A stretch of DNA of 64,000 nucleotides, taken from assembly GCF_014268785.2 (NCBI RefSeq), contig NZ_JABWRD020000001.1, positions 1,749,001 to 1,813,000 of the forward strand, written 5' to 3'. The notes beneath the pieces are model-generated. The model made no database searches. It saw only the letters and a list, made by a program, of their open reading frames with translations, and had not been told where the DNA came from. A program made the position numbers and the translations under genes. The number at the start of each line of letters is the position of its first letter. The stretch's first letter is position 1. This DNA comes from Pseudomonas shirazensis (lineage in GTDB: Bacteria > Pseudomonadota > Gammaproteobacteria > Pseudomonadales > Pseudomonadaceae). Below are positions 18,701 to 28,895 of this stretch, piece by piece.

Positions 18701-18724
18701 AGGGCAGCGCCTGCTGCCCTTTGC
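18701..18724 (+). terminator. Terminator hairpin after the NIPSNAP gene
   Basis: Perfect 8-bp stem AGGGCAGC / GCTGCCCT (18701-18708 and 18713-18720) with a GCCT loop, followed by TTTGC. It lies between two convergent genes and could serve both strands. Confidence 0.7.
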
Positions 18725-18736
18725 ACATGTGCCCCG

Positions 18737-20020
18737 CTAGGCCGCCAGGCGCCCGCTGGCAATCGCCTCCGAGGCCGCCAGCATGGCGCGCAACAATACC
18801 GCGCATCCAGCGCCAAGATCTTCCGGCGTAGCGTTCTCGATTTCGTTGTGGCTGATGCCGTTTTCGCATGGCACAAAGATCATCCCGGCCGGCCCCAGCT
18901 CGGCAAGAAAGATCGCGTCATGCCCTGCCCCGCTGACGATATCCATATGCGACAGCCCCAGCGCACCTGCAGCACTGCGTACGGCTTCGACACAGGTCTT
19001 GTCGAAATACAGCGCAGGGAAATCCGCAGTCGGCGTCAGCTCGAAACTCAGACCATGTTTGGCACAGGTCGCCTCGATCACCGCTTGCACTTCGGCGATC
19101 ATCGCTTGCAACCGATCGGCTTCAAGGTGACGGAAATCCAGGGTCATGCGTACTTCGCCGGGGATCACGTTGCGTGAGCCGGGATACGCCTGCAGGCAGC
19201 CGACCGTACCGCAGGCATGCGGTTGATGGCTGTGCGCGGTGCGGTTGACCGCTTCGACCACCGCCGCCGCGCCGACCAGAGCGTCCTTGCGCAGGTGCAT
19301 CGGCGTCGGCCCGGCATGCGCCTCGACCCCGCGCAGGGTCAGGTCGAACCACTTCTGGCCAAGCGCGCCGAGCACCACGCCGATGGTCTTGGCCTGATCC
19401 TCAAGGATCGGCCCCTGCTCGATATGTGCCTCGAAATAAGCGCCCACCGGATGGCCGAGCACCGCGCGCGGGCCGGCGTAGCCGATCGCGTTCAAGGCCT
19501 CGCCGACGCTGACGCCTTGCGCATCGGTCTTGGCCAGCGTCTCTTCCAGGGTGAACTTGCCGGCGAACACCCCGGAACCCATCATGCACGGCGCAAAGCG
19601 TGAACCTTCTTCATTGGTCCACACCACCACTTCCAGCGGTGCTTCGGTTTCTACGCCCAGGTCATTCAGGGTGCGGATCACCTCCAGCCCGGCCATGACG
19701 CCGAAGCAGCCGTCGAACTTGCCGCCAGTGGGTTGGGTGTCGATATGGCTGCCGGTCATCACCGGTGCCAGCGCAGGATTACGCCCGGGCCGGCGGGCAA
19801 AGATATTGCCGACTGCGTCGATGCTGACGCTGCAGCCAGCGGCCTCGCACCACTGCACGAACAGGTCGCGCGCTTGGCGGTCGAGGTCTGTCAAGGCCAG
19901 CCGACAGACGCCGCCCTTGGGCGTGGCACCGAGGCGCGCCAGTTCCATCAATGATTGCCACAAGCGCTGGCTGTCGACGTGGCTGTGGCTGGATTGCAGG
20001 ACTTCCTTGGCAGGGGTCAT
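18737..20020 (-). CDS. hyuC: N-carbamoyl-beta-alanine amidohydrolase (beta-ureidopropionase), HyuC/PydC type
   Basis: A 427-residue M20-fold amidase of the hydantoinase/carbamoylase family. It cleaves N-carbamoyl-beta-alanine to beta-alanine, CO2 and ammonia, the last step of reductive uracil breakdown. Metal-binding motifs are visible: TGSHIDTQPTGGKFDGCFGV (His and bridging Asp), VVWTNEEGSRFAPCMMG (Glu) and the substrate/dimer motif GVEAHAGPTPM. An ATG at 20026 is only 2 bases from the Shine-Dalgarno GAGGAG, while ATG 20020 has the normal 8-base spacing and is chosen. It follows the permease gene by 50 bases on the same strand. Confidence 0.92.
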   Translation of the reverse strand: MTPAKEVLQSSHSHVDSQRLWQSLMELARLGATPKGGVCRLALTDLDRQARDLFVQWCEAAGCSVSIDAVGNIFARRPGRNPALAPVMTGSHIDTQPTGGKFDGCFGVMAGLEVIRTLNDLGVETEAPLEVVVWTNEEGSRFAPCMMGSGVFAGKFTLEETLAKTDAQGVSVGEALNAIGYAGPRAVLGHPVGAYFEAHIEQGPILEDQAKTIGVVLGALGQKWFDLTLRGVEAHAGPTPMHLRKDALVGAAAVVEAVNRTAHSHQPHACGTVGCLQAYPGSRNVIPGEVRMTLDFRHLEADRLQAMIAEVQAVIEATCAKHGLSFELTPTADFPALYFDKTCVEAVRSAAGALGLSHMDIVSGAGHDAIFLAELGPAGMIFVPCENGISHNEIENATPEDLGAGCAVLLRAMLAASEAIASGRLAA

Positions 20021-20070
20021 GGGCATATCTCCTCAGGCAAATGAGTGGCTGCGTGGTTGTGCGTCCGGCG

Positions 20071-21561
20071 TCATGGCAACTGCTTGGCCAGGCGCACCGG
20101 GCTGCGGGCGGCCAGCGGGCCGAGCACGTAGTACAGCGCCGCACCCAGCAGGGAACCTGTAAACCAGCCGTAGTCGTAGAACCAGCTAAAGCTGCTGTTG
20201 CCGATCGACATCACCGTCAGCGCCACTGGCAGGGCAAAGGCGACGAAACCGGCCCAATTCCAGGCCGGATAGACGTCGTCGCGGTACAGCCCGGCCAGGT
20301 CCAGTTGCTGGCGGCGGATCAGGAAGTAGTCCACCACCATGATCCCGGCGATCGGCCCGAGCAGGCTCGAATAGCCCAGCAGCCAGTTGGAATACACGCT
20401 CTCAAGGCTCAGGTCGGAGACGATCCAGCCCAGTTTCTTCAGCAGCTCATGGCCCATCAGCAGCAGGCCGATTACACCGGTCAGGAGCACTGCGCGGGTG
20501 CGCCCGATCAGGCGCGGGGCGATGTTCTGAAAGTCGTTGGTCGGCGAGACGATGTTGGCCGCGGTGTTGGTCGACAAAGTGGCAATCACGATCAGAGCCA
20601 TCGCCAGCGCGACCCAGCCTGGGCTCTGGATGCGGCCGATCAGGCTGACCGGGTCGGATAGGGTTTCACCCACCAGCGACGCCGAGGCAGCGGTCAGCAC
20701 CACGCCCAGTGAAGCGAACAGGAACATGGTCAGCGGCAGGCCGAAAATCTGCCCGAGAATCTGGTCCTTCTGGCTCTTGGCGTAGCGGCTGAAGTCGGGG
20801 ATGTTCAACGACAAGGTGGCCCAGAAGCCGACCATCGCCGTCAGCCCGGCGCAGAAGTAACTGACCACGCTGGCGCCTTCCGGGCGTTTTGGCGGCTGCG
20901 CCAGCAGTTCGGTCATCGACATATGCGGCAAGGCCCAGAACAGCAGGCCAAAACCGACCGCCACCAGCAGCGGTGCCGAGAGCGTCTCCAGCCACTTGAT
21001 CGACTCAGCCCCGCGCAGCACCACCCATAGGTTGAGCACCCAGAAGATCATGAAGCCGATCACCTCACCGGTGCCGGCCAGGGCCTTCCAGCCATCGAAG
21101 ATCGAGCTGAGGAACAGGTGGATGGCCAGGCCGCCGAACATGGTCTGAATGCCAAACCAGCCACAGGCCACCACCGCCCGGATCAGGCACGGCACGTTCG
21201 AGCCGATGATGCCGAATGACGAGCGCAGCAGCACCGGGAACGGGATGCCGTACTTGGTGCCGGGAAAGGCGTTAAGGGTCAGTGGGATCAACACGATCAG
21301 GTTGGCCAGCAGGATCGCCAGCAGCGCTTCGCCCACACTCAGGCCGAAATACGCCGTGAGCACACCGCCCAGGGTGTAGGTCGGCACGCAGATGGACATG
21401 CCCACCCACAGCGCGGTGATGTGCCACTTGTTCCAGGTGCGCTGGTGCACCTTGGTCGGTGCCATATCGTCGTTGTAGCGCGGGCTGTCGAGGACGTCGG
21501 AGCCTTCGGACAACTCGCACAAGCCGTCCTTTTCGATCACTTGCGATCTGCTCTGTTGCAT
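20071..21561 (-). CDS. NCS1-family nucleobase/hydantoin permease
   Basis: A 496-residue inner-membrane transporter of the NCS1 family (Mhp1/PucI/CodB relatives) with about twelve hydrophobic segments. Family features include NLIVLIPLTLNAFPGTKYGI, PVLLRSSFGIIGSNVPCLIR and GWFGIQTMFGG. It probably imports uracil, dihydrouracil, hydantoin or allantoin, which suits the surrounding reductive pyrimidine genes; the exact substrate is not readable. The ATG at 21561 has GGAG eight bases upstream. An in-frame ATG 13 codons earlier is weaker. Confidence 0.9.
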   Translation of the reverse strand: MQQSRSQVIEKDGLCELSEGSDVLDSPRYNDDMAPTKVHQRTWNKWHITALWVGMSICVPTYTLGGVLTAYFGLSVGEALLAILLANLIVLIPLTLNAFPGTKYGIPFPVLLRSSFGIIGSNVPCLIRAVVACGWFGIQTMFGGLAIHLFLSSIFDGWKALAGTGEVIGFMIFWVLNLWVVLRGAESIKWLETLSAPLLVAVGFGLLFWALPHMSMTELLAQPPKRPEGASVVSYFCAGLTAMVGFWATLSLNIPDFSRYAKSQKDQILGQIFGLPLTMFLFASLGVVLTAASASLVGETLSDPVSLIGRIQSPGWVALAMALIVIATLSTNTAANIVSPTNDFQNIAPRLIGRTRAVLLTGVIGLLLMGHELLKKLGWIVSDLSLESVYSNWLLGYSSLLGPIAGIMVVDYFLIRRQQLDLAGLYRDDVYPAWNWAGFVAFALPVALTVMSIGNSSFSWFYDYGWFTGSLLGAALYYVLGPLAARSPVRLAKQLP

Positions 21562-21933
21562 GGGGCCTTCTCCAGGTTTTTCTAATTGTTTGCTCATCGG
21601 GCTAATGCGATGGCCGGAGTACCACCAGCAGTACTGCACCTGCGGCCCGGCCTGGCTGCGGGCGCACTCAATAAACGTGCCGAGTCGGCCAAGGCCTGTC
21701 TCGCTTGCCGCCGCCGGCCGCAGGTAACGTGCTGTTGTGCAAAGCATTCAAGTCATTGTTCGGTGTTGCCCTCGGTGGTGGTGGCCGGTGAACGTCAAAC
21801 CCTATTCACCGCTGTGGGTTTCAAACTGGTGCAGGCAATTTATTTTCAGTTTGACGTGCCTGAGTGTGACTGGATTTAAACAACTGATTTCGCATGAGAA
21901 ATCTTGACCAAATTGGCATCTTGTCAAGTGCGT

Positions 21934-21965
21934 CAAAATGGTGAGATGCCTCACCATTTTGGTGA
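21934..21965. promoter_or_regulatory. Triple half-site inverted repeat, probable operator
   Basis: CAAAATGGTGAG (21934-21945) and CTCACCATTTTG (21950-21961) form a perfect 12-bp inverted repeat with a 4-base centre. The right arm also pairs with the next bases as TCACCA-ttt-TGGTGA (21951-21965), giving three alternating half-sites. This looks like an operator for a dimeric regulator bound at two overlapping positions. The RutR-like TetR protein at 26427 is the nearest candidate. Confidence 0.65.
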
Positions 21966-22064
21966 ATTTTGATTTTTATCCTTATAAATCAGTTGCTTAA
22001 TAACGATATATGCTTATAAAAATATTTCTTGAACAATAGTAGATCAACAACTAGATTTCATTCT

Positions 22065-22078
22065 TGTCAGGTCTGACA
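22065..22078. promoter_or_regulatory. Second palindrome near the dihydropyrimidinase start
   Basis: TGTCAGGTCTGACA is a palindrome with 6-bp arms and a GT centre, 82 bases before the dihydropyrimidinase ATG. It differs from the 21934 repeat, so a second regulator, or none, may use it. Confidence 0.45.
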
Positions 22079-22085
22079 GGATTGA

Positions 22086-23600
<1,515 letters not shown>

Positions 23601-23731
23601 TTCAGCCTGCAAGGCGCACCGGCCCGGGAGAGGCCGGGCGCAGCCGTATTGCTGTTGTCTGCCATCAACCCAGACCGGCCAGGCGAGTAACCGCCGCCTG
23701 TACCGACAAAAAAAAGAGAGAGGCTCCAACC

Positions 23732-25099
23732 GTGATCGATGCCCTGAAGCACTTGCCGCGCCCGCGTGCCGGCGCCGAACAACTGGCCGATAACTTCGGC
23801 GATCTCGCCCCACCCCTCACCGCCCGCCAGGCCGCTGTGGAAAGCGCTCGCTGCCTGTATTGCTTCGATGCACCGTGCATCAACGCGTGCCCCAGTGATA
23901 TCGACATTCCGTCGTTCATCCACCGAATCAGCGACGACAACCTGCAAGGTGCGGCCGAGAAGATTCTCTCGGCGAACATCCTCGGCGGCAGCTGCGCGCG
24001 GGTCTGTCCGACCGAGATCCTCTGCCAGCAAGCCTGCGTACGCAACAGCGCCCAGGAATGCGCACCGGTCCTGATCGGCTTGCTGCAACGCTACGCAGTA
24101 GACAATGCCAATTTCAGTGAACACCCGTTCAAGCGCTCACCCGCCAGCGGCAAGCGCATTGCCGTGGTCGGCGCAGGCCCTGCCGGGCTGTCGTGCGCGC
24201 ACCGGCTGGCCATGCACGGGCATGACGTGGTGATCTACGAAGCGCAGGAGAAGGCCGGTGGCCTCAATGAATACGGCATCGCCCGCTACAAGCTGGTGGA
24301 CGACTACGCCCAGCGCGAGGTCGATTTCTTGCTCGGCATCGGCGGCATCGAGATTTGCCATGGCCAGCGCCTGGGCGCCAACCTCAGCCTCACCGAGCTG
24401 CATCAGCAATACGATTCGGTGTTCCTCGGTGTGGGCCTGAATGCCGTGCGCCAGCTGGGTCTGGCGGACGAAGAGGCGCCAGGCCTGCTTGCAGCCACCG
24501 AGTACATCCGCGAGCTGCGCCAGGCTGATGACCTCAGCCAACTGCCGCTGGCAGAGCGCTGCCTGGTGATCGGCGCGGGCAACACGGCGATTGATATGGC
24601 CGTACAGATGAGCCGCCTCGGCGCTCGCGACGTCAACCTGGTGTATCGCCGCGGCCATGCCGACATGGGCGCCACCGAGCATGAACAGGATATCGCCAAG
24701 GCCAACCAAGTCCGCTTGCACACCTGGGCGCGCCCCGATGCGGTGTTGCTGGATGACATGGGTCGCGTGCGTGGCATGCGCTTCATACGTACCGAGATGG
24801 CCGACGGTCGCCTGCGCGACACCGGCGAAAGCTTCGAGCTGGCTGCCGATGCCATCTTCAAGGCCATCGGCCAACGCTTCGACGACGCCAGCCTGAGCGA
24901 CCCACTGGCCGCGCAACTGGCCCGCGACGGCGAGCGCATTCGCGTCGACCAGTGCCTGCGCACCAGCCTACCCGGCGTGTATGCCGGCGGTGACTGCACG
25001 GCGCTCGGCCAGGACCTCACCGTAGAGGCAGTGCAACACGGCAAACTGGCCGCTGAAGCCATCCATGCCCAACTCATGCTCAATGTGGAGGCCGCATAA
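23732..25099 (+). CDS. preT: NAD-dependent dihydropyrimidine dehydrogenase, flavin/NAD subunit PreT
   Basis: A 455-residue flavoprotein of the glutamate-synthase small-subunit type. The N-terminus carries iron-sulfur cysteines (CLYCFDAPCINACPSDIDIP and CARVCPTEILCQQACVR). Two dinucleotide-binding folds follow (VVGAGPAGLSCAHRL near 147 and VIGAGNTAIDMAVQMSRLGA near 279), and GVYAGGDCT lies near the end. It passes electrons between NADH and the PreA subunit, which reduces uracil or thymine. The GTG start at 23732 follows GAGAGAGG. The frame reaches back into the hydA end, but that part lacks family similarity. Confidence 0.93.
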   Translation: MIDALKHLPRPRAGAEQLADNFGDLAPPLTARQAAVESARCLYCFDAPCINACPSDIDIPSFIHRISDDNLQGAAEKILSANILGGSCARVCPTEILCQQACVRNSAQECAPVLIGLLQRYAVDNANFSEHPFKRSPASGKRIAVVGAGPAGLSCAHRLAMHGHDVVIYEAQEKAGGLNEYGIARYKLVDDYAQREVDFLLGIGGIEICHGQRLGANLSLTELHQQYDSVFLGVGLNAVRQLGLADEEAPGLLAATEYIRELRQADDLSQLPLAERCLVIGAGNTAIDMAVQMSRLGARDVNLVYRRGHADMGATEHEQDIAKANQVRLHTWARPDAVLLDDMGRVRGMRFIRTEMADGRLRDTGESFELAADAIFKAIGQRFDDASLSDPLAAQLARDGERIRVDQCLRTSLPGVYAGGDCTALGQDLTVEAVQHGKLAAEAIHAQLMLNVEAA

Positions 25100-26374
25100 A
25101 TGGCCGATCTGTCGATCGTATTCGCTGGCATCAAGGCGCCCAACCCGTTCTGGCTGGCCTCCGCACCACCCACCGACAAGGCCTACAACGTGGTTCGCGC
25201 ATTCGAGGCGGGCTGGGGCGGTGTGGTCTGGAAAACCCTCGGCGAAGACCCGGCCGCAGTCAACGTGTCGTCGCGCTACTCGGCGCACTTCGGCGCCAAC
25301 CGGCTGGTGCAGGGCATCAACAATATCGAACTGATCACCGACCGTTCCCTGGAGATCAACCTGCGCGAGATCACCCAGGTGAAGAAGGACTGGCCGGATC
25401 GCGCGCTGATCGTGTCGCTGATGGTGCCCTGTGAAGAGGAGTCGTGGAAGTTCATCCTGCCGCTGGTCGAAGCCACCGGCGCCGACGGCATCGAGCTCAA
25501 CTTTGGCTGCCCCCACGGCATGCCCGAGCGCGGCATGGGCGCGGCGGTCGGCCAGGTGCCCGAATACGTCGAGATGGTTACCCGCTGGTGCAAGACCTAC
25601 TGCTCGCTGCCGGTGATCGTCAAATTGACGCCGAACATCACCGACATCCGCCAGTCGGCCCGCGCTGCCCATCGCGGAGGCGCCGATGCGGTGTCGCTGA
25701 TCAACACCATCAACTCGATCACCAGCGTCGATCTGGACCGCATGGTCGCCCACCCTATCGTTGGCGATCAGAGCACCCACGGCGGCTACTGCGGCTCGGC
25801 GGTCAAGCCGATCGCGCTGAACATGGTTGCAGAAATTGCCCGCGATCCGCAGACCCGCGGCTTGCCGATCTGCGGCATCGGTGGCATTGGCAACTGGCGT
25901 GATGCTGCCGAGTTCATCGCCCTGGGCAGTGGCGCGGTACAGGTGTGCACGGCGGCGATGCTGCATGGTTTTCGGATTGTCGAGGACATGCAGGACGGCT
26001 TGTCGCGCTGGATGGATCAGCATGGCCATCAAAGCCTGGAAGCGTTCCGCGGTCAGGCGGTGGCGCACACGACTGACTGGAAGTACCTGGACATCAACTA
26101 TCAGGTCATCGCCAAGATCGATCAGGATGCCTGCATCGGTTGTGGCCGCTGCCATATTGCCTGCGAAGACACCTCGCACCAGGCCATCGACAGCACGGTC
26201 AAGGCTGATGGCACGCACATCTACAGCGTGATCGATCAGGAGTGTGTGGGCTGTAACCTGTGCCAGATCACCTGCCCGGTCGAGAATTGTATCGAGATGG
26301 TCCCGCAGGACACCGGCAAGCCTTATCTGAACTGGACCCAGGACCCGCGCAACCCCTACCGCGAAGCCAGCTGA
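25100..26374 (+). CDS. preA: NAD-dependent dihydropyrimidine dehydrogenase, catalytic subunit PreA
   Basis: A 424-residue FMN-dependent catalytic subunit with a dihydroorotate-dehydrogenase-like barrel (GIKAPNPFWLASAPPT at the start; GIELNFGCPHGMPERGMG and VKLTPNITDI in the core). A C-terminal two-cluster ferredoxin domain carries CIGCGRCHIAC and CVGCNLCQITCPVENC. With PreT it reduces uracil to dihydrouracil. Its ATG comes directly after the preT stop (TAAATG) and has GGAGG eight bases upstream, so the two are coupled. Confidence 0.95.
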   Translation: MADLSIVFAGIKAPNPFWLASAPPTDKAYNVVRAFEAGWGGVVWKTLGEDPAAVNVSSRYSAHFGANRLVQGINNIELITDRSLEINLREITQVKKDWPDRALIVSLMVPCEEESWKFILPLVEATGADGIELNFGCPHGMPERGMGAAVGQVPEYVEMVTRWCKTYCSLPVIVKLTPNITDIRQSARAAHRGGADAVSLINTINSITSVDLDRMVAHPIVGDQSTHGGYCGSAVKPIALNMVAEIARDPQTRGLPICGIGGIGNWRDAAEFIALGSGAVQVCTAAMLHGFRIVEDMQDGLSRWMDQHGHQSLEAFRGQAVAHTTDWKYLDINYQVIAKIDQDACIGCGRCHIACEDTSHQAIDSTVKADGTHIYSVIDQECVGCNLCQITCPVENCIEMVPQDTGKPYLNWTQDPRNPYREAS

Positions 26375-26397
26375 GGGCTGAACAGCGGCTATACAGT

Positions 26398-26419
26398 GCG
26401 CCGGGCTCAAGCCCGGCGC
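26398..26419. terminator. GC-rich hairpin between convergent preA and tetR genes
   Basis: GCGCCGGGCT / AGCCCGGCGC (26398-26407 and 26410-26419) is a perfect inverted repeat that would fold with a TCAA loop. It sits between two convergent stop codons, which suggests a shared terminator, although neither strand has a long T run. Confidence 0.6.
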
Positions 26420-26426
26420 AGCTGTT

Positions 26427-27047
26427 TCAGGGCTCCAGGCCGATCCCGCGCAGGATCACCCCGGTTACGGTCTGGATGGCGCGCTCAAAGGCCATGTCCG
26501 ACAGCGGCTCACCACCGTTGAGCAACGTTACCTGATAGCCAAAGTCGGCGTAGTGCTGGGTGGCGGCCCAGATCATGTACAGCAAGGCAGACGGCTCGAC
26601 CGGCAGAATCTGCCCTTCTTCGACCCAGCGACGGATCTTGTTCTCCTTCAACTGCGCCCACGGCACCAGGCTTTCGTCCAGACTGGTGCCGAGCAGCGGC
26701 GCGCCGTGAAGCATCTCTTCAGCCCAGATCTTTGAGCCCAGCGAGCGCGAGCGCGAGTGGCTCATCTTGGCCCGGATATAACTGGTCAGCACCACCCGCG
26801 GGTCGTCGAAACGCTCGAAGCACAGGGCGTCCTGCTTCCACACTTCGAGCAGGTCCTGCAGCACGGCGCGGTACAGGTCGTCTTTGGTGTTGAAGTAGTA
26901 ATGCAGGTTGGACCGCGGCAGCTCGGCCTGCTCGGCGATATCGCCCATCGACGTCGCGCCGAAGCCCTTCTCGGCGAAGACCTTTTCGGCAGCGTGGAGA
27001 ATCTTTTCGACGTTACGGCGGCGGATCTCGATCTTGTGGTTGGCCAT
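26427..27047 (-). CDS. rutR: TetR-family regulator, RutR-like
   Basis: A 206-residue TetR-type regulator. The HTH lies at residues 5-60, with EKILHAAEKVFAEKGFGATS and LPRSNLHYYFNTKDDLYRAV. The YetF_N-like effector part, with RVVLTSYIRAKMSHSRSRS and KIWAEEMLHGAP, matches the RutR type, whose ligand in E. coli is uracil or thymine. Its position next to preA makes it the likely controller of the pyrimidine operons, so the symbol is given by similarity and context. The start is set at ATG 27047, where GGACAGG lies upstream; a longer frame begins at 27077. Confidence 0.82.
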   Translation of the reverse strand: MANHKIEIRRRNVEKILHAAEKVFAEKGFGATSMGDIAEQAELPRSNLHYYFNTKDDLYRAVLQDLLEVWKQDALCFERFDDPRVVLTSYIRAKMSHSRSRSLGSKIWAEEMLHGAPLLGTSLDESLVPWAQLKENKIRRWVEEGQILPVEPSALLYMIWAATQHYADFGYQVTLLNGGEPLSDMAFERAIQTVTGVILRGIGLEP

Positions 27048-27101
27048 GGCCTGTCCAAAACGACTGAAACCCGTCAAGGCTAACAGTTTTGCCGGCGTTA
27101 C

Positions 27102-28292
27102 TCACTCGGCAAGCGGCGCTCTGCGCTGCAGGCGTTGCAACAGGCAACGGCCAGCTGCAAGCGCCCAGACCAACAGCGCGATCACGCTGACGGTGAACAA
27201 CATGCCCGAGACGCCGCTCTGGCTGATCAGCTTACCGGCGAAGAACGGGAAGCCGAATACGCCGATGAAATACGCCAGGCTGAACAGCAGCAACGCCTGC
27301 GCGGTCAGTTGCGGCGGCGCTTCATTGGCTGCCAGGCCATTGATCACCGAGTAATTCAGGCCATAGCCGATGCCCAGCACGCCGGCAGCCAGCACATAGC
27401 TGAGGCTGTCATGCACCCAGCTGGCAAAACCCAGCACGGCGATCAGCATCAACGTGGTCAATGCCAGCGAGGTCGGCAGCGGGCTGCGCTTGACCACCCA
27501 GCCAGCGATCAACAACCGGCAGGTGATGGCGGCGCCCATGAAACCGATGAAAAACAGCGAATAGTCCAGACCAAGACTGGCCGCGTAACTGGTCTGGAAA
27601 CTGCCCATGCCGCCAAAGATCGCCCCACCCAGGCCGACCATCACGATCGACAACGCCGAGCGCGAGCGCAGCACCTCGGCCGCCGAGCGCAGGCTGATCT
27701 GTACCGGCTCGCTGGGGCGCTGCTGGGCGATGGCGGTGGCCGCGCCCAAGCGCCAGAAGTAGCCACCGCCCAGCGCTGCGGTCAACGCGGCAGTGATGAA
27801 CGTGGCCTGCACCGGCAGCCCCGCCAGCGCCGCCAACTTGCCCGCCAAAGGGCCGCTGCCGATGCCGGCCAGCATGCTCCCGGACAACAGCGCAAAGCAG
27901 TGCGTGCGTCGCGCCGGCGCGACCATCGCCGCGACCATGATCGGCCCCACGGTGTAGAACACGCCCCAGCCGATGCCAAGCAGTGCGCCGCAAGCCATCA
28001 GCATCAGGCCCAGCCCCGGCGCCATGGCGAAGCCCAGTGACGCGAGCACAAGGCACAATGCACCCAGCGCAATACAGCGGGCCGCGCCTAAACGCTGCAG
28101 CACGTGGCCGGAAACCAGCACCGCGACCAAGGTACTGGCCATGGCTACCGCAAATACCTGGCCGGCGTCATGCTCATTGCCGCCGAACGAGCGCACCAGC
28201 AACGACAGCAAAAAAGTTGCACCATAGGCAATCGAAAGCAGGAAGCAGGCAAAGCAGAACGCGCTGAAACGGGGCGTGGCGGACAGGTTCAT
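27102..28292 (-). CDS. MFS transporter
   Basis: A 396-residue major facilitator with about twelve hydrophobic segments. After the short N-terminus (NLSATPRFSAFCFACFLLSI), the loop 2-3 region GHVLQRLGAARCIALGALC fits the MFS pattern. It resembles YfcJ/YhhS-type sugar or drug efflux carriers, but the substrate is unknown. Its start at 28292 faces the HU gene divergently. The 3' end lies 54 bases upstream of the RutR-like gene on the same strand, so the two could share a transcript. Confidence 0.85.
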   Translation of the reverse strand: MNLSATPRFSAFCFACFLLSIAYGATFLLSLLVRSFGGNEHDAGQVFAVAMASTLVAVLVSGHVLQRLGAARCIALGALCLVLASLGFAMAPGLGLMLMACGALLGIGWGVFYTVGPIMVAAMVAPARRTHCFALLSGSMLAGIGSGPLAGKLAALAGLPVQATFITAALTAALGGGYFWRLGAATAIAQQRPSEPVQISLRSAAEVLRSRSALSIVMVGLGGAIFGGMGSFQTSYAASLGLDYSLFFIGFMGAAITCRLLIAGWVVKRSPLPTSLALTTLMLIAVLGFASWVHDSLSYVLAAGVLGIGYGLNYSVINGLAANEAPPQLTAQALLLFSLAYFIGVFGFPFFAGKLISQSGVSGMLFTVSVIALLVWALAAGRCLLQRLQRRAPLAE

Positions 28293-28611
28293 TGGCGCGG
28301 TCCATGGGTGACTGGGCGCTTACTTCTAACATAGCCGGCAGCCGGGTTAGTCATTGGAATGGCGGAGTTGAGTTAACCAGGACTGCATCTTTCAGTGCGA
28401 TTGGTTCGTAAATTGCGGGGGTCAATGCAGGCGGTAGGCATGTGCCAAGGCTGATGGGCTGGCTCACGGTTCAGCACCTCCCGCACCTGACATTTCTACC
28501 AGTTGTGCTGGCGCCAGCGCCAGCTGACACTCTGATCGTTGCACCTTGCTCCGGGCATGCCAGCCAAGGCTCCGCGCCGGAAAAATTAAAGGACTGATCC
28601 GGAGTGACTTG
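28293..28611. other. Intergenic region before the HU gene
   Basis: This 319-base stretch separates the divergent MFS and HU genes. It contains a 12-base palindrome GCTGGCGCCAGC (28507-28518) and a good Shine-Dalgarno (GGAG, 28601-28604) for the HU gene. No convincing -35/-10 pair and no further gene were seen. Confidence 0.6.
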
Positions 28612-28884
28612 ATGAACAAGAATGAACTGGTTAACGATATTGCCCAACGTGCGGCAATCAGCAAAAAGGACGCTGGAGATTTTCTCGACGCGTTCACCAA
28701 GGTCATCACCGAAACGCTGGAATCAGGGCAAGAGATCGCAATTGTCAATTTTGGCAGATTCTCCCTCACCCCGCGTGCCGAGCGGATGGGGAGAAACCCA
28801 CAGACCGGTGAGCCGATGCTGATCCAGTCAGCCAATAAAGTGGTGTTCAAGCCGGGCAAGGGGATCAAGGACGCAGTCAACTGA
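28612..28884 (+). CDS. HU-family nucleoid protein (paralogue)
   Basis: A 90-residue HU/IHF-type DNA-bending protein. MNKNELVNDIAQRAAISKKD at the start and the loop GRFSLTPRAERMGRNPQTGE, with the arm tip RNPQTG, are classic HU features, as is the C-terminal ANKVVFKPGKGIKDAV. The start at ATG 28612 has GGAG seven bases upstream; the open frame from 28546 is longer than any HU. It may be an accessory HU, since the main hupB of Pseudomonas usually lies beside lon. It is 11 bases from the convergent GH15 gene. Confidence 0.93.
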   Translation: MNKNELVNDIAQRAAISKKDAGDFLDAFTKVITETLESGQEIAIVNFGRFSLTPRAERMGRNPQTGEPMLIQSANKVVFKPGKGIKDAVN

Positions 28885-28895
28885 CTCGGCCCGGT